Below, piece by piece: positions 30,388-40,602 of a stretch of DNA of 64,000 nucleotides. This DNA is from an uncultured Thermomicrobiales bacterium (lineage in GTDB: Bacteria; Chloroflexota; Chloroflexia; Thermomicrobiales; UBA6265): contig CADCWG010000131.1 of the NCBI GenBank assembly GCA_902806335.1, forward strand, positions 16,129-80,128. The letters are read 5' to 3'. Positions within the stretch are counted from its first letter, which is position 1. Every line of letters begins with the position of its first letter. The position numbers and the translations under genes are program-made. The notes under the pieces are model-generated. The model worked only from the letters and a program-made list of their open reading frames with translations, searched no databases and was not told the DNA's origin.

Positions 30388-30908
30388 CCCGTCCGTGCGG
30401 AACGGGACGATGCCGTTGCGGGCGCGGGCCGGCGCCCATCTCGTGACCGCTCCTCGACACCTCTTGGAGATCTCGCTCGACACAGTGGCCGGGCCAGGAC
30501 GCCGCGGTTGCTTTCCGAGCCCGAATGTCGGATCGACCCGAGAACGTCCTGGCGTCGCCTCAGGCGGACGCCAACGTGGGCTCCGCGATAGCCGTAACCC
30601 GACCGCTTCCCCGGCGCGCGCGACCGTCCACGAAGCAGGTCACGGGTCCAGCAGAGCCCGGGGACGACCGCCACCGACACTGCTATCCGCCGCGGCGTGC
30701 TCGCTCTATCCCGTGCGGCATGGCGCCTCGATGCCGAGGCACGAGATTTCGGACCAGACCGTTGGCAGCTCAGCGGGCCGGTTGCTTGCTACCACGACCC
30801 ACATCTGAGAGCAGCTAGACGTTGTCGCGTGCTACGCAGCAGGCATCGGCCAACACGGAATACTCTCTGGTCTACCTGCGTTCACCGCGAGGTTCAACGG
30901 GGCCAGTG

Positions 30909-32564
30909 CTAATCCTCCGGCGACGCGGAGATAGCCCCGACCATTCCCAGGTCCGCTGACGCGCCGGAGGGGGAACCGGTGAGGCGTTCATGCCGCGGCC
31001 GGAGGACGAACTGCTCGATGTCCTCCAGCTGTTGCCGGAACCAACTCGCGACGTCGTCCTGCTCTACGATGCGGCGGAGGCGATCGGCGCGGCGCCGACG
31101 CTCGGACAGCGGCATCGTGACCGCCTCGTAGATCGCCTGTGCCGTCCCCTCGACGTCGGCCGGCGCGACCATCAGCGCGTCGTCCCCGAGCTGGATCGCG
31201 GCCCCGGCACCTTCGGAGAGGATCAGGACCCCGTTGCGCTCGTTCAGGAGTGCTCCCTCTTTGGCGACCAGGTTCATCCCGTCGATGATCGAGTTGACCA
31301 GCAGCACGTCGTACCACTTCATGGCCGCGAGCGCCCGGGGGTAGTTCTCCCCCATGATCATGTGGATCGGTTGCCAGCCCGTCTCGACGTTCGCGTAACG
31401 GGCGTTGATCCGCCCGACGACGGCGCTCACGTCGTCGAGGTAATCGCGGTACTCCTCGACGTCCATCCGCGACGGGACCGTGATCGCGACGAAGTTGATC
31501 CGGCCCTGAAAGTCCGGATGGGCCTCGAGGAACCGGTCGAAGGCCTGGAACCCGCGGACGATGTTCTTGCTCGGCTCGGCGCGGTCGACGCGGAGCACGG
31601 TGAACTCGTTCCAGTGGTTCGGCAGGTAGCGGTCGTGGCTCCGGGCGTCCTTGCCGTACGCCGACCTCCGTACGGTCGCGGTGTCGATCGAGATCGGGTA
31701 GGAGCGGACCTCGATCCGCCGCCCCTGGTACCGCACGCCGCAGTCGCCGTAGTCGACCTGCACGCCCGGCACGTACGCCTCGCAGGTGTACATGAAGCTG
31801 CGGGCGTGGGCCGGCGTCTGGAAGCCGATCACGTCGTTGCCCAGCATCCCCTCGAGGATCGCCCGCCGCATCGCCAGCGGCAGGAGCCGCCAGTAGTCCG
31901 GGTCCGGCCACGGGATGTGCACGAAGTGCTGCAGAATCGCCCCGGGCCGCCGCTCTCGGATGAAGCCCGGGCAGAGGTAGAGGTGGTAGTCCTGGAGCAT
32001 GATGATCGGCTCGTCGGCGACCTGGTCGCAGGCGGCCAGGATCTCGTCGGCGAAGAGCCGGTTGACGACGACGTACCCCTCGTTCCAGGCGGTCCAGGTC
32101 TCGGCGGTGATGTCCGGCGAGCGCGGCGTGTCCCAGAGATAGTGCTGCAGGAACCAGAGCAGCGGGTTGCTGATCTCGTTGTAGTAGCGGCGGTAGCTGG
32201 CGGCGTCGGGCACGACGAACCGGAGCCGAAACTCCGGCTTCTCCCCGACCGGGCTGATCAGCCCCTCCCCGCGCTCCTGGGCGAGGGCGGCCCGTGCGCG
32301 GTCGCCCTCCGTCATCGCCGCCGCGATCCAGATCGGCTGCCGATCCCGGGCGATCGCGCTGACGGCGGTGACCACCCCGCCGCTGCCCTTGCGGGACGTG
32401 AACTGGCCGTTCTCGTCGACGGAGAACGTGACCGGGCCGCGGTTGGATGCCACGATCAGCGTGCGACCGGCGACCCGGCCGTCTTCAGGTCCGGGGCGGG
32501 CGCCGGACGGCGAGGGCGGGGGGACCGGCGTTGGGGAGCTCGCCACGGTCGTGTTCCTCCTCAT
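30909..32564 (-). CDS. otsA: Alpha,alpha-trehalose-phosphate synthase (GT20)
   Basis: LIVASNRGPVTFSVDENGQFTSRKGSGGVVTAV, IMLQDYHLYLCPGFIRERRP, VLRVDRAEPSKNIVRGFQAFDRFLE, NSIIDGMNLVAKEGALLN. Start ATG 32564. Confidence 0.92.
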   Translation of the reverse strand: MRRNTTVASSPTPVPPPSPSGARPGPEDGRVAGRTLIVASNRGPVTFSVDENGQFTSRKGSGGVVTAVSAIARDRQPIWIAAAMTEGDRARAALAQERGEGLISPVGEKPEFRLRFVVPDAASYRRYYNEISNPLLWFLQHYLWDTPRSPDITAETWTAWNEGYVVVNRLFADEILAACDQVADEPIIMLQDYHLYLCPGFIRERRPGAILQHFVHIPWPDPDYWRLLPLAMRRAILEGMLGNDVIGFQTPAHARSFMYTCEAYVPGVQVDYGDCGVRYQGRRIEVRSYPISIDTATVRRSAYGKDARSHDRYLPNHWNEFTVLRVDRAEPSKNIVRGFQAFDRFLEAHPDFQGRINFVAITVPSRMDVEEYRDYLDDVSAVVGRINARYANVETGWQPIHMIMGENYPRALAAMKWYDVLLVNSIIDGMNLVAKEGALLNERNGVLILSEGAGAAIQLGDDALMVAPADVEGTAQAIYEAVTMPLSERRRRADRLRRIVEQDDVASWFRQQLEDIEQFVLRPRHERLTGSPSGASADLGMVGAISASPED

Positions 32565-32919
32565 TGCCGTCGCCCCGATGGTCCGTCCGAGGACGCGCGC
32601 GGCGGTCGATCGAGCGGCACCGATCCCCGCGGGAGCCGGCGCCTGGCGGGCGCCCATTGTGCCCGATCCGGCGCGCGGCCGGAAGCACCGGGGGTGGACG
32701 CGACGCCGCCGAACCGCGGACCCGCGGGGCCGATGGTCGTCCAAGATGATGTACCATCTCGCGGACGCGGGACACCCGGGCCTCTCTGACGGCGCCTGCC
32801 GTCGCGTTGGGAGGGGCCCGGGCACGGCGGTGATCGCCCCCGGCTACCAATTCGCCGCCTTGGGACGCCGCCGCGGGGCGTCGGACCTCGGCGCGACGGC
32901 AGGGGAGGAACCGCGGGCC

Positions 32920-33303
32920 ATGGCAGCGATGCAGACGCCCACGGAAGACGGCTACATTCCGCAGCCGCAGGCCGGCCAGGGAGAACGTCGCTGCCCCTGG
33001 TGCGGCAGCGACGATGTCCGGTTGACTTCGCGGGGGTACACCGGTCCGACCGACGAGGTCGACCAGTACTTCACGTGCGGCAACTGCCGGAAGACCACCT
33101 ACGAGCTGGTCGCGAAGACGGCCCGCGAGATGCGCCTCGGCCGCTTCCGGGCCGGCGGTCTGTACAAGGACCCCACCAGTCAGGACCGGTATCAGATCAG
33201 CCGCGTCCTCAAGGTTGGCGTCAACGAGTTTCTGATCTACCTCAAGCCGCTGGTCGAGGGCGAGGACGAGGCTGCGTTCGCGGGACGAGCGTCCGGCGCC
33301 TGA
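32920..33303 (+). CDS. Small zinc-ribbon protein of unknown function
   Basis: MAAMQTPTEDGYIPQPQAGQGERRCPWCGSDDVRLTSRG...DQYFTCGNCRKTTYELVAKTAREMRLGRF; CxxC-x(n)-CxxC. Confidence 0.75.
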   Translation: MAAMQTPTEDGYIPQPQAGQGERRCPWCGSDDVRLTSRGYTGPTDEVDQYFTCGNCRKTTYELVAKTAREMRLGRFRAGGLYKDPTSQDRYQISRVLKVGVNEFLIYLKPLVEGEDEAAFAGRASGA

Positions 33304-33474
33304 CGCTCGCGGGTGAGCCCCTCCGTCTCCCGCTCGTCCAGCGCGCGGTACCCACCAGGTACCACGCGGGTCTGCCTTTTCCCTTGCCGCTCCCGTGAGC
33401 CGAATCTGCGCGTCGACCGGGGGCGGTGCCCTTCCCCGGGGATCACGGCGTCGCCGGGAGTCCAGGGATGGGGG

Positions 33475-33506
33475 ACGCGAGCGACGAACCCTCCCGTCGC
33501 TCGCGT
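33475..33506. terminator. Hairpin between convergent genes
   Basis: 11-bp perfect arms acgcgagcgac / gtcgctcgcgt with 10-nt loop, between 33303 (+) and 33546 (-). Confidence 0.5.
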
Positions 33507-33545
33507 GTCCAATGCCTGGCGCCTGGCGGTCACGACGGACCCGGT

Positions 33546-34622
33546 CTAGTCCGAGCCGGGCGCCACAAGCTTCTCCGTCCCCGGATCCCACCGCCAGAGG
33601 GGCGCGCCGAGCGCGAGGTGGACGCCGCCCAGCCACCGGTCGGGCGGACTCAGCGTCGCCCAGTCGAGCCGGCCGGCGAGCACATCGGCGCCGGTCTGGG
33701 TCAGCTCCAGCGCCGGTCCGTCGAACAGCGGCGTCCCGTCTTCCTCCCGCGCCGGCCGCGGGGCGACGAACGCGCCTCCGTCGGCGAGCCGCAGCAGCGG
33801 CTGGCTACCGCCGGCGAGCCGCTCGAGGTGCCACCAGAACGCGAGGTCTCCCATGAAGGGCGTCGCCTCGAGGTCCTGGACGGCGAGGAACAGTTGGACC
33901 GGTGCCAGCGGCCCATCGGCGAGGACCCGCAGTGTCAGGGTCTCTGTCATCGAGAGGCCGGTATCGGCCGCGGGGAACTGGGCGAGATGCCGGCGAAGCG
34001 CCGGGGCGAGGAACGGCAGAGCGCTCGTGTCCTCCCCCAGGAAGCGTTCGATCTCCGTGGGGTCCGACGCCCGGAATGCCTGCCACGCCCGCCGCGCCAG
34101 GCGGCAGTGGTCCATGCCGATCTCGGAGCGGGTCGGAAACAGCCCGGAGAGTTGATCCGCGTCCAGCTGACCGAGGCCATGGAACGGCTCGATGCCGGGG
34201 TAGCGGTCGGCCGTCACCAGTGAGATCCGGAGCTTCTCGGGTCCACGCGCGCCGAACCGGTCGAGGATCTGGATGAGCTGGAGCTGGTCGTGGAGGTCGT
34301 GCTCGAACCAGAGCACGAGCTCGTCGCGGAGCCGCGGAACGAACGACAGGATCGAGTCTCGCTTCGCCAGGTCGGCGCGAGCCGCCAGATAGGGCATCCA
34401 CCCTCGCTCGTCGAGGAAGCGGGCGCGAGCCGCGCCAAGATTGACCAGCGAGAGGTCGGGCGGCACCGGGCCCTCGCTGAGGACGTCCCGCCAGACGAGC
34501 ACCTCGCCCCGGATGTCTGTCTCGGCGAGAAGGTCGGCGACGACATCGCCGTTGGCGACGTGCAGCGTTTTCTCGAGGTCGGGGTCGTTCGGATCGGGAA
34601 GCGTCGGTCGTTGCATCGGCAT
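33546..34622 (-). CDS. DUF1835 domain-containing protein
   Basis: LHVANGDVVADLLAETDIRGEVLVWRDVLSEGPVP...LVLWFEHDLHDQLQLIQILDRF characteristic of DUF1835. Confidence 0.82.
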   Translation of the reverse strand: MPMQRPTLPDPNDPDLEKTLHVANGDVVADLLAETDIRGEVLVWRDVLSEGPVPPDLSLVNLGAARARFLDERGWMPYLAARADLAKRDSILSFVPRLRDELVLWFEHDLHDQLQLIQILDRFGARGPEKLRISLVTADRYPGIEPFHGLGQLDADQLSGLFPTRSEIGMDHCRLARRAWQAFRASDPTEIERFLGEDTSALPFLAPALRRHLAQFPAADTGLSMTETLTLRVLADGPLAPVQLFLAVQDLEATPFMGDLAFWWHLERLAGGSQPLLRLADGGAFVAPRPAREEDGTPLFDGPALELTQTGADVLAGRLDWATLSPPDRWLGGVHLALGAPLWRWDPGTEKLVAPGSD

Positions 34623-34878
34623 GGTGGGCCCCTCGTGGCGCGTCCCGGTTAGGCGCCGCGTACGGCACCGGCCAAGGATAGCGGATGGCTTGCGCTGACC
34701 CCGTCTGCGCGGCGCCGGGAGTCGTCACGGCCCTTGGCCTATACTTTCTGCTCGCAAGGTTGTTCGCACCGCTATTTGGACCGGGCACCTCGAGTGCCTC
34801 GCCCTTGGCCGCCGGGCACGACCTCTCGTCGCGTCCTCTCCCGACGGCCGGCTTCTGCGCTAACCGTCTACTCGCCAG

Positions 34879-36558
<1,680 letters not shown>

Positions 36559-36787
36559 TCCTCTCCCGCCCAGCCTGGCCGCCCTGGCCCGCTCGGTCCC
36601 CGGCGGGCCACCAGCATCGCGGCTCGCCCGCTCGGAGGTTGCTCGTGCGCCCCGCGCCCCGCGCCCCACGCCCCGCGCAGTCGTGGCCCTTGACAGACCC
36701 AAGGTAGATGCACCGGATGGGCCGATCGACCACACCACCGGGTCCCGGCGGGACGCCCTGTGTCCCTCCCAGCCGGGTCCGCCCTTG

Positions 36788-38239
36788 ATGCAGCCCCATG
36801 GCGGTCACAACCCCGCGCGCGAACTCGCTGTTGCCTGGCTGCTGATGGCGGGCCCGACGGTCGGCTTTGCCCTCCGGTACCCCCTCGCGGGCAACGGTGA
36901 TCGCCTGACCGACCTCGGTCTCCTCGCCGACTACGGCGTCGTGGAGTTCCTCGGCTTCGTCGTCGGTCTCGTCGCCTTCTTCGCCGGCTACGCCCTCGGC
37001 GTCCGGGCGGTCCGGCGGCTGCCCGCGGGACGGTCGCTGCCATTGGTGCTCGGCGGGGGGGCGGCCCTGGCCGCACCGATGGTCCTGATGTACCCCGTCA
37101 GCGCCATCGACGTCTTCATCTACGCGGTCCGCTCCCGGCTCTGGACGACCTACGGGGAGAACCCGAGCGCGGCGTTGCCCATCGACTACTGGGACGGCGA
37201 CCCGTTCATGCGCCTCGCCTCCCCGGAATGGGCAGACGACACCTCCCCCTACGGTCCCCTCTGGAACCTGGTAGCCGCCCCGGTCACGCTCGTCGCTGGG
37301 GACCAACCGGGCCTCGCCGTGCTCGGGTTCAAGATCCTGGCGGCGGCGGCCGCGGTGGCCTGCGCCTGGGTGATCGCCCGGACCCTGGCCGAACTCCGTC
37401 CCAACGACGCCGCGGTCGGCGCGCTGCTCTTTCTCTGGAATCCCGTGGTCCTCTGGGAAGGCGTCGCCAACGGCCACAACGATGTCGTGGTGATGCTCCT
37501 CGTCTTGCTCGCGCTGCTCGCCTGGGCGAGACGCTACGACGCGGTGGTCCTGCCGCTGCTGCTGGCCGGCGGGCTCGTCAAGTACGTCCCGCTCCTGCTG
37601 CTGCCGCTGGCCGCGGTCGCGCTCGTCCGCCGCGTCGCGACGCTCGAGGACGGGATCCGCTTGGCGGCACGCACGCTCGCGCTCGCGCTCGCCGTGCTCG
37701 TCGTGGCGTTCTTTCCCTTCTACGATCTCGAGGCGGTCCGGGACAGCGCCGCCCGCCAGGGCGACATCTTCCTCACGTCGCCGGCCGCCGTGGCGCTCGA
37801 CCTGCTCGCCCGCTGGGCACCCGGCGTCGACGGCGAGCGGGTCGTCGCCACCGTCGGGCAGGGGATCGTCCTCTGCGCGCTCGGTTGGCACCTCGCGGCG
37901 GTGTGGCGGCGGCCGGATCGGCTGCCACGCGCCGTCTTCGAGGTCCTCTTCGCCCTGGTCCTGGTCGGCACCTTCAACTTCCGTCCCTGGTACCTGATCT
38001 GGCCGGTCGCCGCCGCGGCCCTGCTGCCGCTGGGCTTCCCGGCGCTGCGCGTGGCGAGCTGGACGGCGGGCGCCCTCGCCGGCTACGGCGTCTTCATCTG
38101 GGTGTGGCACTGGTGGCCGGTCGACTTCCCGACGATCCAGCGGGTCGCCGTCGCCCTGATGTTCTCAGGGGCCGTCGTGACGACGGCAACGGAGATCCTG
38201 CGCGCCCGGCGAGCGCCAATTGCTCCGGTTCCGCCGTAG
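36788..38239 (+). CDS. Polytopic GT-C-type glycosyltransferase (GT87/mannosyltransferase-like)
   Basis: Many TMs; YPVSAIDVFIYAVRSRLWTTYGENP, LLFLWNPVVLWEGVANGHNDVVVMLLVLLAL, GGLVKYVPLLLLPLA, FNFRPWYLIWPVAA. Confidence 0.75.
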   Translation: MQPHGGHNPARELAVAWLLMAGPTVGFALRYPLAGNGDRLTDLGLLADYGVVEFLGFVVGLVAFFAGYALGVRAVRRLPAGRSLPLVLGGGAALAAPMVLMYPVSAIDVFIYAVRSRLWTTYGENPSAALPIDYWDGDPFMRLASPEWADDTSPYGPLWNLVAAPVTLVAGDQPGLAVLGFKILAAAAAVACAWVIARTLAELRPNDAAVGALLFLWNPVVLWEGVANGHNDVVVMLLVLLALLAWARRYDAVVLPLLLAGGLVKYVPLLLLPLAAVALVRRVATLEDGIRLAARTLALALAVLVVAFFPFYDLEAVRDSAARQGDIFLTSPAAVALDLLARWAPGVDGERVVATVGQGIVLCALGWHLAAVWRRPDRLPRAVFEVLFALVLVGTFNFRPWYLIWPVAAAALLPLGFPALRVASWTAGALAGYGVFIWVWHWWPVDFPTIQRVAVALMFSGAVVTTATEILRARRAPIAPVPP

Positions 38240-38692
38240 GCTTCCCGGTGCCCCCCCGGCGGCCCTATCGCCGATCCCCTATCGCCGTCCGTGCGCTCGG
38301 TTCGACGGTGTGCCTCAACGGGGCGGGCGCAACCTCGATCATTCGGGAATGCCCGAGGGGGGCATACGAGCGCACGGCGGCGAGCCGGCCAGTTCTAGGG
38401 CCCCCAGGTGATCGCTTGAGAGATTGGGGGGTCGGTCGTCCCCGCGCCCGGCCGGGGCAAGAACCGACCTCCGGTGCGAGTCCTGCTTCCACCCCGTCCA
38501 GCGACGCGCCGAGGATCATCCGGACCCCGTACTGGCCAGCCCAGCGGGCGAGATCGATGCGCCCTGTGCGGGACTCGCCGACCGTAGGCCGGGACCGGCC
38601 TCCGCTAGGGTTCGCGGCGATGACCTCGTGACCCCTGGTTAGGGATCTGCGTTGCCTATGCGACCGCCGCCAACCAGAGCGAGACGCGCCAC

Positions 38693-40420
38693 GTGGGACG
38701 AATGACAGCGCCGAATCGAGCGAGCTTCCCTTACCCTGAGACGGAGCGGACCACCTTCGCCAGCCGGTCGGCTCTGGGCCGGGCCGCACCGTCACGGCTC
38801 CTCAAGCGCCCCGAGCGCCTCCCGCGGACCAGCACGACGGTCCGGCGCCTTCCGAGCAGGGACCGATGGCGGCTCCTGAGAGACGACACGTCCTTCCCGG
38901 AGCGACCGCCGCGCCTGCTTGGGTCCGCCGCGGACGAACCTGCCACCGTCACGATCCCACTCCCCGGCCGCCGGATCGTGGTCGGTGAGTGGATGGTGCT
39001 CGCCGCCGTCGTCGTCCTCGCCGCGGTGTTGCGCTTCGCGCGCCTGGGCGACATCCCCGGCAACATTACGGCCGACGAGGCCGACAACCTGCGGGTGATC
39101 TTCCGCATCCAGGAGTCGGGGGAGCCGGGCTTCTTCGGGTTCGACTGGAAGCCGGCGCCGGCGTTCAGCATGTACCTCTTTGACGCGTTCATGGTGGTCT
39201 TCGGCGACACCCCCTTCGGCCTCCGGTCGGCTTCGGCGGTCTTGGGCTCGGCCGCGCTGGTCCCGTTCTTCGCCATCGCGCGCCGGACCGTCTCGTTCCC
39301 CGCCGCGCTCGCCGCCACGGTGCTGCTGGGCACCAACCGCTGGTACCTTCACTTCTCGCGCTCCGGTTGGGAGAACGTGCACGTCGCGGCATTCGCCCTG
39401 CTCGCGGCCTGGGCCCTCCTCGTCGGGCTGGAGCGCGCGCAGCTGCGGTGGTTCTCGCTCGCCGGGGTCGCGGCGACGCTCGGGCTCTACGGCTACTTCG
39501 CCGGCCGGCTGATCCTGCCCGCGCTGGTCCTCTACGCGCCGATCGCCTGGTGGGCGGTCCAGCGTCGCCGTCGGCGCGTGCTGCACGGGAATTCGGGACC
39601 ACGCCCAACGACGACCTACGGCCTCCACGGCCGGCGCCGGGGCCGACGGGCCCTGATCGGCGTTGCCCTCCTCGTCCTGGTCGCCGTCGGCCTCGCCCTG
39701 CCGCAGCTGATCGAGGTGCGGGAACGCTGGGACTACTTCAACCAGCGGTCAAGCAACGTGAGCGTCTTGAACCAGCCTCGCCCGTTCCAGGGCGAGGACG
39801 ACGCGCTGGGAATCGTGCTCGGGCAGCTCCGGCGGAACCTCTCCGGTTACGTCCTCCTTGATGGGGAGCTGTTCAACAACGGGCGGTACGGCGCGCCCCA
39901 GACGCCGCCGTACGACCGGTTCACCATGACCCTGACCGTGATCGGCTTCGTCCTCGCCGTCCGTCGCTGGCGGATCGCCACGCTCTGGGCGGCCCTCCTC
40001 GCTGTCCCCTTCGTCGGCACGCAGGTCTTCACCGCGCCCACGCCGGACCTCGCCCGCGCGACGGTGTTCGCCCCGTTCCCGTACCTCTTCGCGGCGCTCA
40101 CCATCGACGCGGGATTCCGCCTCGTCGGCAGGCGACACAGGGCCGCTGCCTACGCTGTCCTGGTCGCTGCCGTCGCGATCGTGGCCACCACTCACGTGGT
40201 GCATTACTTCCGGTGGATCAACACGGAGGGCGCGCTGACCGCGCGTCGGCCCGCGGTCGAGCTCGAGGACTACCGCGTCTGGGAGCGGGCGGTCCGCTGC
40301 GACTTCCGCGGGCGGGGCCCGGGGCCTCGAAGCCAGCCGTGGGACGAGCGTCGCGATGTGGAGGTCGCGGTCGGCCCCGTACTCCCGGCGGACGACCCTC
40401 GCTACTGCGACGTGGACTGA
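38693..40420 (+). CDS. GT39-type membrane glycosyltransferase
   Basis: LAAVLRFARLGDIPGNITADEADNLR (loop DE), polytopic, NRWYLHFSRSGWENVHVAAFALLAAWAL; ~100-aa basic N-terminus. Start uncertain. Confidence 0.78.
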   Translation: MGRMTAPNRASFPYPETERTTFASRSALGRAAPSRLLKRPERLPRTSTTVRRLPSRDRWRLLRDDTSFPERPPRLLGSAADEPATVTIPLPGRRIVVGEWMVLAAVVVLAAVLRFARLGDIPGNITADEADNLRVIFRIQESGEPGFFGFDWKPAPAFSMYLFDAFMVVFGDTPFGLRSASAVLGSAALVPFFAIARRTVSFPAALAATVLLGTNRWYLHFSRSGWENVHVAAFALLAAWALLVGLERAQLRWFSLAGVAATLGLYGYFAGRLILPALVLYAPIAWWAVQRRRRRVLHGNSGPRPTTTYGLHGRRRGRRALIGVALLVLVAVGLALPQLIEVRERWDYFNQRSSNVSVLNQPRPFQGEDDALGIVLGQLRRNLSGYVLLDGELFNNGRYGAPQTPPYDRFTMTLTVIGFVLAVRRWRIATLWAALLAVPFVGTQVFTAPTPDLARATVFAPFPYLFAALTIDAGFRLVGRRHRAAAYAVLVAAVAIVATTHVVHYFRWINTEGALTARRPAVELEDYRVWERAVRCDFRGRGPGPRSQPWDERRDVEVAVGPVLPADDPRYCDVD

Positions 40421-40602
40421 GAACGCCGCCGTCGGCGGCCTCCGGGCGTGACGTTCGGCAGCGACACGCCACGGACCGCCGCGCGAGCGGGGCTCGACCG
40501 GAACCCTGGATGCGCGGACGACGAGAGCCGCGCCCGTGCTAGAGTTGGCCACCCATCGTTCCTCGATTCACGCCGAGTCGCACCGTCGCCGGAGAGTCCC
40601 GC

